Shown piece by piece: positions 16,974 through 25,453 of a stretch of DNA of 38,150 bases. The notes below the pieces were generated by a model. The model was not told the DNA's origin. It searched no databases and saw only the letters and a list, made by a program, of their open reading frames with translations. The stretch covers positions 1 to 38,150 of the forward strand of contig JAFWCM010000002.1 of NCBI GenBank assembly GCA_017536885.1. The letters are read 5' to 3'. The translations under genes were made by a program, and so were the position numbers. Position 1 is the first letter of the stretch. Each line of letters starts with the position of its first letter. This DNA comes from Solobacterium sp. GTDB taxonomy: Bacteria > Bacillota_I > Bacilli_A > Erysipelotrichales > Erysipelotrichaceae.

Positions 16974-16988
16974 TGTGGTTAAACCACA
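16974..16988 (+). promoter_or_regulatory. GntR-type operator at the Fe-S flavoprotein promoter
   Basis: TGTGGTTAAACCACA, a perfect 6-3-6 palindrome beginning 3 bp after the -10 box and so covering the start of transcription. This position fits repression. Confidence 0.75.
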
Positions 16989-17032
16989 AGGAAAGACTGC
17001 GTAAGCGGTTTCATGCCGTAAGGAGAATAATC

Positions 17033-19840
17033 ATGCCAAGAGAAGTCAATCCCCGGATTCACGTCAACGAACGTGATTTTCCGACCACAGATTACCATTG
17101 CGATGATCCGGAAAAGAAAAAGCTCGTCATGAAGCTGGCCCGGATGATCACCGACAACATTCCCCGGAAGCTGCCGTTCGGAATGCATGAGAACCATATG
17201 GATTTCTGGATTCTCGACCGCTTGCTCACCAAAGAGGAAGTAAGATTCATGCTGTGCTTTAAAAAGCGCCGGGTCGGCCGCACCACCAGGGAGCTCGCCG
17301 AAGCCAATCACATGAGCGAAGAAAAAGCCCAGGAGATCATCGATCATCTTCTGTGGATCGGCATTCTCGAACAGAACCGCGACAACGCCGATCATCACAT
17401 CCAGTATCTGATTCCCAAATGGGTCGTCGGCAGCGGCGAATACATGGTGGAACACCCCACCCTTCCGGATCTCTCGCCGGAGGTGGCGACAATGTTCAAC
17501 CTGGCACCGCAGGAGCCGCTCGAGCTCGCCGCAAAACTGGTGCCCCCGGGCGGCGCCGGAATCGGCATGCATGTCATTCCGGTCGAGAAAGCGATTGAAG
17601 CGGAAAGCGTCACCGTCGATGTCGAACACCTTTCCCACTGGCTGGAAAAGTACGATACGTTCTGTGCGATGGTCTGCGCCTGCCGCAAGGCACAGCGGAT
17701 CCGCGGCGAGGGTGTCGGCGATATCGAGGGCTACATGTGCATCGGCGTCGGCGACATCGCCGAATTCCTGGTCACCTCCGGCAAGGATGCTCACTACATC
17801 ACAAGAGAAGAAGCGATGGAGATCATCATGCGCGCCGAGCGCAAGGGATATGTCCATCAGATCACCAACCTCGACGGTCCCAACCGCATCGTCGGCATCT
17901 GCAACTGTTCCCCGGGAAGCTGCTATGGGCTGCGGACCAGCCAGCTGTTCAACACCCCGAACATGAGCCGAAGCGCTTACCGCGCCCATGTTGAAACCGA
18001 TAAGTGCGTCGCCTGCGGCAAATGCGTGGAAGTCTGCCCCGCCGGAGCCGCAAAGCTCGGCCAGAAGCTCTGCCGCAGAGACGGCTCCAAGGTCATGTAT
18101 CCCGTTCATGAACTTCCCGATGACAACATCTGGGGCGAGGACAAATGGGATCCCGATTACCGCGATCACAATAAGATCAACTGCTATGACTCCGGCACGA
18201 GTCCCTGCAAGACCGCCTGCCCGGCCCACATCGCCGTGCAGGGATATATCCGCATGGCGGCGGAAGGCCGCTATGAAGATGCGGTCCGTCTGATCCGTCA
18301 GGACAATCCGTTCCCGGCGGTCTGCGGTTCCGTCTGCAACAAGCGCTGTGAAGACCGCTGCACCAGAGGCACGATCGACAAACCGGTGGCGATCGATGAG
18401 ATCAAGAAATTCCTCTGTCAGTATGAGATGAAACATCCCGAACAGTTCCTTCCCGTCTGCGACAACATGGAAGGAAAGCAATGGGATGAGTACCCGATTG
18501 CCGTGATCGGCTCCGGTCCCGCCGGCCTCTCTGCGGCTTACTGGCTGCGCACGGAAGGCTATCCGGTGACCGTATTCGAAAAGGAAAGCCGGCCCGGCGG
18601 CATGTTGATGAACGGGATTCCCGGATTCCGGCTCGAAAAAAGTCTCTTAGAGACCGAGATCGACATCATCCGCAGTATGGGCGCAGAGATCCGCTGCGGC
18701 ATCGAAGTCGGAAAGGACATCACGATTGCGGATCTGCGCAAAGAGGGATACAAGGCGTTCTATCTTGCGATCGGCTTACAGGGCGGAAGAAGCGCCGGCA
18801 TCCCGGGCGAAGACGCAGAGAATGCCGAAAGCGGCGTCAGCTTCCTGCGCCGGATCAACCAGGATCACTCCGTCACTCTCAAAGGCGATACCGTCGTGAT
18901 CGGCGGCGGAAACGTGGCGGCCGATGTCGCCCGCGCTGCTCTGCGGGCAGGCAACGGCAGGGTAACCATGATCTGTCTTGAACAGCGTCAGGATATGCCC
19001 GCCGCAAAAGATGAAGTTGCGGAAGTGCTGGAAGAGGGCATTGAGATCCTCAACGGTTGGGGCCCGAAGGAAATCCTTACGGAAAACGGGAAGGTCAGCG
19101 CTGTCGTGTTTAAGAAATGCACCTCCGTCAATGACGCCTCCGGAAGATTCAACCCTGCGTATGACGAAGAAGATACCATGACAATCCGCTGTGCCAATGT
19201 GCTGAGCGCGATCGGACAGAGCGCCGAGTGGGGAAATCTTCTGGAAGGCACTTCGGTAAAGCTCACCCGCGGCGGTCTGGTCAAAGCTGACCCCGTGACC
19301 TTCCAGACCGATGAGCCGGACATCTTCACCGGCGGTGATATCTATCACGGTGCCCGGTTTGCGATCGACGCTATTGCGGAAGGCAAGCTCGGCATGGTAA
19401 GCATCAACCGCTTCGTCCACGAAGGTCAGTCCCTGACAATCGGCAGAGATCTGCGGGAATTCATCGAATTCGACCGTGAGGATATCCGCATCGACTCCTA
19501 TGACAACGCCGACCGCCAGACCCCGGCCGTGCGCACCGGAGGCAATGCCTTTGAAGATCTCCGCGAGCCGCTCAGTGAAGCACAGGTCAGAGTCGAAGCC
19601 GGCAGGTGTCTCAAATGCGGGGCGACCACTGTCGACTACAACAAATGCATCGGCTGCGGACTCTGCACCACCAGATGTGAGTTCGATGCCATTCACCTGA
19701 AGCGCGATATCCCCCATGCGGCGGATATGCATACCGCCGAAGAGATGATGAAGTGCGTCGGCCCGTATGCCCTCAAACGCGGAATCAAAATCATCAAGAA
19801 GAAGCTGACCGGAACATCGGACTATCCCAGTGAGCAGTAA
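17033..19840 (+). CDS. Multidomain Fe-S/FAD oxidoreductase (GltD-like, 935 aa)
   Basis: The ATG at 17033 is preceded by AAGGAG; the frame upstream overlaps the operator and has no ribosome site. Residues 55-130 look like a winged-helix-like segment. Residues 205-300 form a cysteine domain (C211, C215, C217, C236, C290, C292, C297) followed by a 4Fe-4S site (C325, C328, C331, C335). Residues 380-470 match the Cys-rich N-terminal domain of glutamate synthase small subunits (C392, C396, C431, C435, C439, C443). A two-dinucleotide flavoprotein core follows (GSGPAG at 493, GGGNVAAD at 624). The C-terminus carries another 4Fe-4S site (C872, C875, C878, C882). It probably moves electrons between NAD(P)H and ferredoxin or a partner enzyme; no GltB partner is nearby. 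Shares its operator with the isomerase and CrtI-like genes. Confidence 0.8.
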   Translation: MPREVNPRIHVNERDFPTTDYHCDDPEKKKLVMKLARMITDNIPRKLPFGMHENHMDFWILDRLLTKEEVRFMLCFKKRRVGRTTRELAEANHMSEEKAQEIIDHLLWIGILEQNRDNADHHIQYLIPKWVVGSGEYMVEHPTLPDLSPEVATMFNLAPQEPLELAAKLVPPGGAGIGMHVIPVEKAIEAESVTVDVEHLSHWLEKYDTFCAMVCACRKAQRIRGEGVGDIEGYMCIGVGDIAEFLVTSGKDAHYITREEAMEIIMRAERKGYVHQITNLDGPNRIVGICNCSPGSCYGLRTSQLFNTPNMSRSAYRAHVETDKCVACGKCVEVCPAGAAKLGQKLCRRDGSKVMYPVHELPDDNIWGEDKWDPDYRDHNKINCYDSGTSPCKTACPAHIAVQGYIRMAAEGRYEDAVRLIRQDNPFPAVCGSVCNKRCEDRCTRGTIDKPVAIDEIKKFLCQYEMKHPEQFLPVCDNMEGKQWDEYPIAVIGSGPAGLSAAYWLRTEGYPVTVFEKESRPGGMLMNGIPGFRLEKSLLETEIDIIRSMGAEIRCGIEVGKDITIADLRKEGYKAFYLAIGLQGGRSAGIPGEDAENAESGVSFLRRINQDHSVTLKGDTVVIGGGNVAADVARAALRAGNGRVTMICLEQRQDMPAAKDEVAEVLEEGIEILNGWGPKEILTENGKVSAVVFKKCTSVNDASGRFNPAYDEEDTMTIRCANVLSAIGQSAEWGNLLEGTSVKLTRGGLVKADPVTFQTDEPDIFTGGDIYHGARFAIDAIAEGKLGMVSINRFVHEGQSLTIGRDLREFIEFDREDIRIDSYDNADRQTPAVRTGGNAFEDLREPLSEAQVRVEAGRCLKCGATTVDYNKCIGCGLCTTRCEFDAIHLKRDIPHAADMHTAEEMMKCVGPYALKRGIKIIKKKLTGTSDYPSEQ

Positions 19841-19880
19841 TTCCGGTTTCCGGAACGCAGAAAATTTCTGAGCCGAAGAC

Positions 19881-19908
19881 AAAGAAGGAGACTCGCTCCT
19901 TCTTTTCT
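19881..19908. terminator. Terminator between the Fe-S flavoprotein and the GNAT gene
   Basis: A 10-bp perfect stem (19881-19890 with 19896-19905) with loop ACTCG, followed by a T-rich stretch on the plus strand. Lies between convergent genes and may act both ways. Confidence 0.75.
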
Positions 19909-19977
19909 CATGCATTCAGTTTATCGCCGATGGGGAGTCTTCCGCGCAGTTTCATTTCCAAGTGATCTTCCGTCTCT

Positions 19978-20478
19978 TTATTGTCTGTCCAGCTTCTTCG
20001 TGCGGCGGCTGCCGGTATAGGGGCCGTCAACGCAAACCCCGTCCTTCTCATATCCCATGCCTTCGTAGTACTCGTTGAGAAAGACATTATCCACATCGCA
20101 ATCCAGCCGCAGATATTCCCTTCCTTCTCTTTCTGCCAGCTGCTCGCATTCCCGAAGAAACGCCCTTCCCGCTCCCGGAAAGGAAAGATCACTCGCGAGA
20201 TGATGGACATAAAAGGCTTTATCCCTTTTCTCCGGCCAACGGGGATCGCGGTCAAGAAGCGCTGCGGCAGCCTTGATCGCTCCGCTTTCATCCTTCAGCA
20301 CATACAGCCATCCCTTCCGGACATAGTCTTCAAAAAGAGATCTTGGATAAACGGAGAGATAATCCGTGACATTCCACTGCCGGATCCCCTTCTCATCCAT
20401 CCATTCCACCCGTTTTCGGATCAGTTCCATAACCCGATCGATCTCTTCTCTCTTCGCTCTGGCAAACACATCATTCAT
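19978..20478 (-). CDS. GNAT-family N-acetyltransferase
   Basis: 166 residues with the GNAT fold pattern: YVLKDESGAIKAAAALLDRD (strands 2-3), VHHLASDLSFPGAGRAFLRECEQLAEREG (acetyl-CoA-binding motif A) and LRLDCDVDNVFLNEYYEGMGYEKDG (motif B). The acceptor substrate is not predictable. The ATG at 20478 follows TATAAT by exactly 7 nt and has no Shine-Dalgarno site, so its mRNA is probably leaderless. It is divergent from the STAS-HAD operon. Confidence 0.8.
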   Translation of the reverse strand: MNDVFARAKREEIDRVMELIRKRVEWMDEKGIRQWNVTDYLSVYPRSLFEDYVRKGWLYVLKDESGAIKAAAALLDRDPRWPEKRDKAFYVHHLASDLSFPGAGRAFLRECEQLAEREGREYLRLDCDVDNVFLNEYYEGMGYEKDGVCVDGPYTGSRRTKKLDRQ

Positions 20479-20491
20479 AGTTCCGATTATA
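20479..20491 (-). promoter_or_regulatory. Putative leaderless promoter of the GNAT gene
   Basis: TATAAT at 20491-20486, then CGGAACT, then the ATG. The 7-nt spacing matches the sites at 7936, 15304 and 31324. Confidence 0.55.
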
Positions 20492-20591
20492 TTCCCCGCC
20501 GCTGTCGAAACAACAGGGAATCCGATTGATCGGGAAGAAAAATGTCGGGGAATCTTGTGGTATTCTTAAATTAACAGAAGAGGGTCAAATC

Positions 20592-21686
20592 ATGTTATAC
20601 ATCAGAAAAACATCCTCCGAGGATACCCTGTATTACGATCTGAACGGACGCATTGATTCCGTCACTGCTGTGCAGTTTGAAAATGAGATCGGCGATATTC
20701 CCCCCGGCACAAAGGAAATTGTTTTTGACTGTGCCCGTCTCGACTTCATTTCCTCTTCCGGCCTTCGGGTCCTGTTAATGCTGAAAAAGAAGGTGGGAAA
20801 TGGCTGCAAGCTCACAGCGGTTAAAGTCAACCATTCGGTTCAGAATGTGTTTAAGCTGACCGGTTTCGGCGATATCATCACCGTATCCAATGAACTTCCC
20901 GAAGATGATCTGGATATTCAGGCTGCGTTCTTTGACGTCGACGGAACCCTGTACTCTCACTCTACGAGCCAGGTTCCCGAAAGCACCCGAGCCGCCCTGG
21001 CGGTACTGCACCAGAAGGGAATCAAGCTGGTCATCTGCACCGGACGCTCTCTGGAAGAGCTCTCCAAACTGCCGGTCATGGACATGCCGTGGGACGGCTA
21101 CCTCACATTGAACGGCAATCTCTGTCTTGACGAAAACAAGAACATGTTCGCCGGCAATCCGATCGACAGCGGTGAAGTGGACATCCTGGTGCGGATCTTT
21201 CAGGCCAGCCGGATTCCGTTTGTTCTGATCGGTGAAGAAAACCGCTACATCAACTATGTGGATGACGTGGTCATCGACACCCAGGCCAGCACGAAAGGCA
21301 CGATTCCCGATATCGGGGAATACAAGGGAGAAGACATCTACCAGTGCCTCGCCTTTGTCGCGGACAAGGACAGAATCATGCTGGAGGACATGCTGGATGA
21401 ATGCACCATCACCAGCTGGAACAAGACGGGCATCGACATCATCTCCAAATCCGGCGGAAAAGCCGCCGGCATCGAGATGTTCATTGATGAATACCACCTC
21501 CGCCGGGGACAGACGATTGCCTTCGGCGACGGACAGAATGACATCGACATGATCCGCTATGCCGGCATCGGCGTAGCGATGGGCAACGGTGTGGAGGCCC
21601 TGAAATCCGCCGCGGATTATGTGACAACCGATATTGATGACAACGGCATCTCGAATGCCCTGAAACATCTCGGACTGATTCCATGA
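20592..21686 (+). CDS. STAS domain (anti-anti-sigma) fused to a HAD/Cof-type phosphatase
   Basis: 364 residues. Residues 1-100 are a STAS domain like SpoIIAA/RsbV; the motif FISSSGLRVLL contains S55, aligned to the serine phosphorylated in SpoIIAA. Residues 108-364 are a HAD-superfamily Cof-type hydrolase with nucleophile D115 in FFDVDGT, a threonine/serine motif in VICTGRS, and GDGQNDIDM near the end. The ATG at 20592 has AGAGGGT upstream; the longer frame has none. The stop overlaps the phosphatase gene by 4 bp. The STAS part should bind the HATPase protein encoded at 23338 in its unphosphorylated state. The HAD part may be an output enzyme whose activity is switched by phosphorylation; this fusion is unusual and its substrate is unknown. 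Confidence 0.85.
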   Translation: MLYIRKTSSEDTLYYDLNGRIDSVTAVQFENEIGDIPPGTKEIVFDCARLDFISSSGLRVLLMLKKKVGNGCKLTAVKVNHSVQNVFKLTGFGDIITVSNELPEDDLDIQAAFFDVDGTLYSHSTSQVPESTRAALAVLHQKGIKLVICTGRSLEELSKLPVMDMPWDGYLTLNGNLCLDENKNMFAGNPIDSGEVDILVRIFQASRIPFVLIGEENRYINYVDDVVIDTQASTKGTIPDIGEYKGEDIYQCLAFVADKDRIMLEDMLDECTITSWNKTGIDIISKSGGKAAGIEMFIDEYHLRRGQTIAFGDGQNDIDMIRYAGIGVAMGNGVEALKSAADYVTTDIDDNGISNALKHLGLIP

Positions 21687-23341
21687 CAGAAAGAAAAGGG
21701 ATAGAAAAAAAAGTACATTTAATGACCGGTCTTCTGGTCGGAATCTCCTGTATTCTCTGCATCATTCTGTGCTATCTGTTTCACCTTCGGTCCATGAGCA
21801 GTGCGTACTACCATTCCACGGAACAGGCTGCCACCGCTGCCAGGGAGTCGATCTACAGTTCGGATGCTTTCATCTTCTCCGACAAGATTCTCTCCGATGA
21901 GTTTCTCACCCTGCGGAAACAAGCCGAGGCAAGCGGAAACTACGCGGAGCTCGGTCAGTGGATGGAAAAGAATGACTACATGGATTTCTACACCTACAGT
22001 ACATTCCGTCTGCAGAAGACAAGAGATGTATTCGGTGTCGACGATGTGTATCTCGTCGCCTGCAGAGACAATGCATGCTATATCATCCTTGACTCCGAGA
22101 TGGGTTTTGACTACATCGGAAAACTTCTCGATGACGCACCCGAACTTGACAACTACCAGAGTGACGGATATATCTCCCCGACGATCTCAAGGTCATATGA
22201 AGGCTGGCTCTGCTCGGCGTTCATCAAGTTCGTTGATCCCAGCGGCGAGCACCATGTCTTCTCGGGATGCGACGCCGACATGCATGTATTCGTAGACCGG
22301 GAAGTCCAGTTCGTCATCCGGATGGCGATCTTCCTTCTGATCATCATGGCAGTATGCGGCATCGTCGGAATCTACTTTGCAAGAAGAACCGTCTCGCAGC
22401 CGACCAGGAAGCTCTCCGACGCCGCCAGGAAATTCGCGGATGACAACCGCAAAGGCACCATCACTGAGCCAAGCGATCCAAACGTGCATACCGGTGATGA
22501 ACTCGAAGAGATCAACGACGCTCTGCTGTATCTTGAAAGCAGCATCCTGGCTCAGAAAAAGGAACTCGAAAAGATCAACCATGAGAAAGGCCGGATCGAA
22601 ACCGAGCTTTCCGTCGCAAGGGAAATCCAGATCGGCGTTCTGCCGAAGGATTTCGTCAGTGACTGCGCAGACTACTGCGATATCGGCGCAGTCTCAAAAC
22701 CGGCCCGGATCGTCGGCGGCGATTTCTACAACTGCTTCCGCATTGACGATACCCACATCGCACTTCTGATCGGAGATGTATCGGACAAAGGCATTCCCGC
22801 TTCCCTGTTCATGATGATCTCCCAGACCCTTCTTCAGGAACACTGCCTGCGCGGCATCTCGCCGGGCGAGGTTCTCGAAGAGGTCAACAATCTCCTGATG
22901 GCTTCCAACGATGCCTACATGTTTGTCACGGTATGGATCGGAATCCTCGATCTCGAAACGGGAATCCTCTCGGCCGCAAACGCCGGTCATGAGTATCCGC
23001 TCTTCCGCCGGAAAAACGGACCGTTCCGCACCTTCTATGATCCCCATGGCTTTGTGCTTGCGGGAGCGGAAGACAGTAAGTACGAAACCTACTCCTGCCA
23101 GCTGAATCCGGGAGATGCGCTGTTCGTATTCACCGACGGTGCGCATGACGCAGTCGACATCAGTCAGAAGGAATTTTCGGAAAGCGCTCTGATCGAAGCC
23201 GTAAACAAAGCGGACGCTTCTACGGCAGGCTTGCTCGTGAATGATGTTCTGAAGACAATCGAGGACTACTCCGCAGGAGCGGAACAGTTTGACGACATTA
23301 CCTTGCTCGCAATGATCTGGAGAGGAGGCAAGCAATCATGA
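21683..23341 (+). CDS. Membrane-anchored SpoIIE/RsbU-type PP2C phosphatase
   Basis: 552 residues. A first membrane helix (about 14-32), an extracytoplasmic sensor region (about 33-210), a second helix (about 213-233), a HAMP-like linker with coiled coil (about 235-305), then a PP2C/SpoIIE domain (about 320-550). Metal-binding aspartates are intact in VGGDFYN, IGDVSDKG, FTDGAHDA and FDDITLLAM. Proteins of this kind dephosphorylate STAS-domain anti-anti-sigma factors after sensing an external signal. It overlaps both neighbours by 4 bp, so the three proteins are made together as one partner-switching module. Confidence 0.9.
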   Translation: MTERKGIEKKVHLMTGLLVGISCILCIILCYLFHLRSMSSAYYHSTEQAATAARESIYSSDAFIFSDKILSDEFLTLRKQAEASGNYAELGQWMEKNDYMDFYTYSTFRLQKTRDVFGVDDVYLVACRDNACYIILDSEMGFDYIGKLLDDAPELDNYQSDGYISPTISRSYEGWLCSAFIKFVDPSGEHHVFSGCDADMHVFVDREVQFVIRMAIFLLIIMAVCGIVGIYFARRTVSQPTRKLSDAARKFADDNRKGTITEPSDPNVHTGDELEEINDALLYLESSILAQKKELEKINHEKGRIETELSVAREIQIGVLPKDFVSDCADYCDIGAVSKPARIVGGDFYNCFRIDDTHIALLIGDVSDKGIPASLFMMISQTLLQEHCLRGISPGEVLEEVNNLLMASNDAYMFVTVWIGILDLETGILSAANAGHEYPLFRRKNGPFRTFYDPHGFVLAGAEDSKYETYSCQLNPGDALFVFTDGAHDAVDISQKEFSESALIEAVNKADASTAGLLVNDVLKTIEDYSAGAEQFDDITLLAMIWRGGKQS

Positions 23342-23772
23342 AAATAATCACGGTACCTGCAGACCTCAGCTATCTCCATGAGGTTCTGACCCAGGTGGAT
23401 GAGTATCTGGAATCTCAGGGATGTTCTCAGGAGTTTATCTCCGAGACAGAACTGATTATCGAAGAGCTCTTTACCAATACGGTACATTATGCCTATGCCA
23501 ATTCAGATCATGAGCCCGTGTGCGTGTTTACTCTCGATGAGGAAAACGGAATCCTCAAAATCAGAAGAATCGACTACGGAACCCCTTTCGATCCCACCCA
23601 GACAGAAAAACCGGATACCACCCTGTCCTACAAGGAACGCAAAATCGGAGGGCTGGGCATGCATCTGATCCGGCACTACACCGATGCCCTCAAATACCGA
23701 AGAAAAGAGGGGCAGAATATACTGACCCTCTACCGCGCCCTGAAGAACAGCAGGATGCCATCGAAACACTGA
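23338..23772 (+). CDS. RsbW/SpoIIAB-like anti-sigma serine kinase
   Basis: 144 residues, a single HATPase_c domain. N-box IIEELFTNTVHYAY (N47), G1 box IRRIDYGTPFDP (D79, G81) and G2 box IGGLGMHLIRHY (104-113) are intact, so ATP binding and kinase activity are expected. In this family it phosphorylates the STAS protein and sequesters a sigma factor or other target. No sigma gene is in the operon; the sigma factor at 34922 is 11 kb away and is only a candidate target. A GGAGAGGAGG site precedes the ATG, which overlaps the phosphatase stop. Followed by a strong terminator. Confidence 0.9.
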   Translation: MKIITVPADLSYLHEVLTQVDEYLESQGCSQEFISETELIIEELFTNTVHYAYANSDHEPVCVFTLDEENGILKIRRIDYGTPFDPTQTEKPDTTLSYKERKIGGLGMHLIRHYTDALKYRRKEGQNILTLYRALKNSRMPSKH

Positions 23773-23778
23773 AGAAAC

Positions 23779-23830
23779 AAAAAAGACTTTCGGAACCTCC
23801 ATTCAGCCGGAGGAATCCGAGAGTCTTTTT
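23779..23830. terminator. Bidirectional terminator
   Basis: Long inverted repeat between convergent genes: A-run plus stem (23779-23800) pairs with 23809-23830 with small internal mismatches, ending in T-runs on both strands. Serves the partner-switching operon and the thioredoxin-reductase-like gene. Confidence 0.85.
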
Positions 23831-23833
23831 CTG

Positions 23834-24706
23834 TTATCCGTTCTTTTCCCTGCGCGCCTTTTCCGTGAGATAGGATACAGCAGTGAGCACCGCCGTATTT
23901 CCCTGGCCGGCTGCCTTGATGTACTGATACGGAAGTCCGGCAATATCACCTGCCGCATAGAGACCCGGGATGGAGGTCGACATGTCAATGTTGACCTTGA
24001 CATGAGGGCCGTCGGTTTCGATGCCCGGAACCAGCTGGCCCGGAGCCACCGCTTCCCGCAGGACGAAGACGCCGTCGGTTTCGATCTCTCTCTGATCGGT
24101 TTTGAGCTTCTCCACTTTGGTATCACCGATGATCTCAATCGGCTTTTCGCGGATGACTTCGACTTCCGGCTTCACATGCACTTCCTCTTTGTACAGAGGG
24201 ATGTAGTAGGTCTTGGCGGCATATTCGCTCATGAAATCCGCTTCTCCCTCTTCCTTGGCAGAGCTGCCGATGATGACAGCGGTCTTTCCCTTATAGAGGG
24301 CCGCATCGCAGGTCGCGCAATAGCTGACGCCGGCGCCGAGCAGACGCTCTTCATTCGGATAGGGCTTTGCGGCGATGACGCCGGTGGCGAGAATTACCGC
24401 CTTCGCCTCATACATGTTGGTCGCGCCCTGAATCATGAAGCTGTCACCCATCGCATAGACTGCGGTGACCTGTTCCTCGTTGATTTCAACGCCCATGGAC
24501 TCGGCGTGTTTCAGAAACGCCTCCGCCATGTCTTTTCCGGCAATGTCCGGAAGTCCGAGATAATTCTGAATGGTATGTGCCTTGGCCACCTTCATGGAAG
24601 ATTCCTTCGAGCCGAAGAGAACAATCTCCTGCTTTCTGATCTTCGCCGTGATGGCTGCTTCGAGCCCGGCCGGACCGCTGCCGATAATCGCTATGTCGTA
24701 AACCAT
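23834..24706 (-). CDS. Thioredoxin-reductase-like flavoprotein lacking the NADPH motif
   Basis: 290 residues. FAD fold IIGSGPAG (8-14), redox-active pair C130-A-T-C133, and the C-terminal YAAGDIAGLPYQYIKAAGQGNTA motif are all typical of thioredoxin reductases. The second nucleotide-binding region is unusual: IIGSSAKEEGEADFM in place of GGGDSAxEEAxFL, and PLYKEE in place of the HRR(D/x) motif that binds the NADPH phosphate. Clostridial ferredoxin-dependent flavin thioredoxin reductases also lack NADPH motifs, so that group is a possible home. No thioredoxin gene is adjacent. Good GGAGG ribosome site. Confidence 0.8.
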   Translation of the reverse strand: MVYDIAIIGSGPAGLEAAITAKIRKQEIVLFGSKESSMKVAKAHTIQNYLGLPDIAGKDMAEAFLKHAESMGVEINEEQVTAVYAMGDSFMIQGATNMYEAKAVILATGVIAAKPYPNEERLLGAGVSYCATCDAALYKGKTAVIIGSSAKEEGEADFMSEYAAKTYYIPLYKEEVHVKPEVEVIREKPIEIIGDTKVEKLKTDQREIETDGVFVLREAVAPGQLVPGIETDGPHVKVNIDMSTSIPGLYAAGDIAGLPYQYIKAAGQGNTAVLTAVSYLTEKARREKNG

Positions 24707-24825
24707 GATTTCCTCCTGTTTCTTTTGTTTCTTTTGTTCAATGTTATTGTATCTTGAGATTCCGATTCTTTCTTCCGATATGCTTTTTTATTATTTCTCT
24801 TTCTTCAGAGAATGCATGCCAGAGA

Positions 24826-24866
24826 CAAAAACTCCTCTTCTGTTCACTGCGTGACAAAGAGGAGTT
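24826..24866 (-). terminator. Terminator of the rrf2-like gene
   Basis: AACTCCTCTT (minus 24866-24857) pairs with 24839-24830 over 10 bp, followed by TTTT on the minus strand. Confidence 0.75.
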
Positions 24867-24880
24867 CAGAATTTCTGCAG

Positions 24881-25321
24881 TCAGTATTTTTTCGAAGCCT
24901 TCTTCAGATCTTTGAGCACATCGTCGAGGGTAACGGAGCGGAGTTCCTTCTCCATCGCTTTCTGCGCATCTTTCAGATGACGGTCCAGAGCGGGATGAAT
25001 GTATTTGCCCACCGGGCAGGTATCACTCGGGTTTTCATGAAAATGAAACAGCCCTTCTTCGGGATCCAGCACATCCGCTGCCCGGAAGATATCCAGAAGC
25101 GTGATCTTCTTTGCGCTTTTTGCCAGCCCGGTTCCGCCGGTGCCCGCTTCAACCCGGATCAGCCCGGCAGCCTTCAGCCGGCTCATGAGTCCGCGTATGA
25201 TCACCGGGTTGACCTGTACGCTTAAAGCCATGCGGTCGCTGGTCACCTTTTCTTCCTCTTCAAATTCCGCAATATAGCACATCATGTGCACAGCGGCGGT
25301 AAATCTTCCCGAAATCTTCAT
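24881..25321 (-). CDS. Rrf2-family transcriptional regulator
   Basis: 146 residues with an N-terminal winged helix typical of Rrf2 (MKISGRFTAAVHMMCYIAEF... VNPVIIRGLMSRLKAAGLIRVEAGTGGTGLAK). Fe-S members such as IscR carry three clustered cysteines in the middle; here only one (TCPVG) is found in that area, so it is probably not an IscR-type cluster sensor. It resembles the YwnA-like group responding to oxidants or electrophiles. It is flanked by a flavin reductase and a thioredoxin-reductase-like gene on the same strand, which are plausible targets. Confidence 0.85.
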   Translation of the reverse strand: MKISGRFTAAVHMMCYIAEFEEEEKVTSDRMALSVQVNPVIIRGLMSRLKAAGLIRVEAGTGGTGLAKSAKKITLLDIFRAADVLDPEEGLFHFHENPSDTCPVGKYIHPALDRHLKDAQKAMEKELRSVTLDDVLKDLKKASKKY

Positions 25322-25336
25322 AGCAGTTCCCTGTTA

Positions 25337-25365
25337 ACTCTATCTTCTTTTTGCTGTAAACACAA
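25337..25365 (-). promoter_or_regulatory. Promoter of the rrf2-like gene
   Basis: TTGTGT (25365-25360) and TAGAGT (25342-25337) on the minus strand with a 17-bp spacer. Confidence 0.35.
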
Positions 25366-25453
25366 TGGTTACACCCTTGCAGGAAATGCCCGGCCCGTTT
25401 TGTTCGCATCATCGCGCGCTCATGATTTCTGTTCCGAAAGTCTTCCTGCGTGA

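Noticed and set aside
16979..18481. Long antisense frame (about 500 codons) opposite the Fe-S flavoprotein
   Set aside because: Shadow of a GC-biased gene; the sense strand encodes intact cysteine and FAD motifs.
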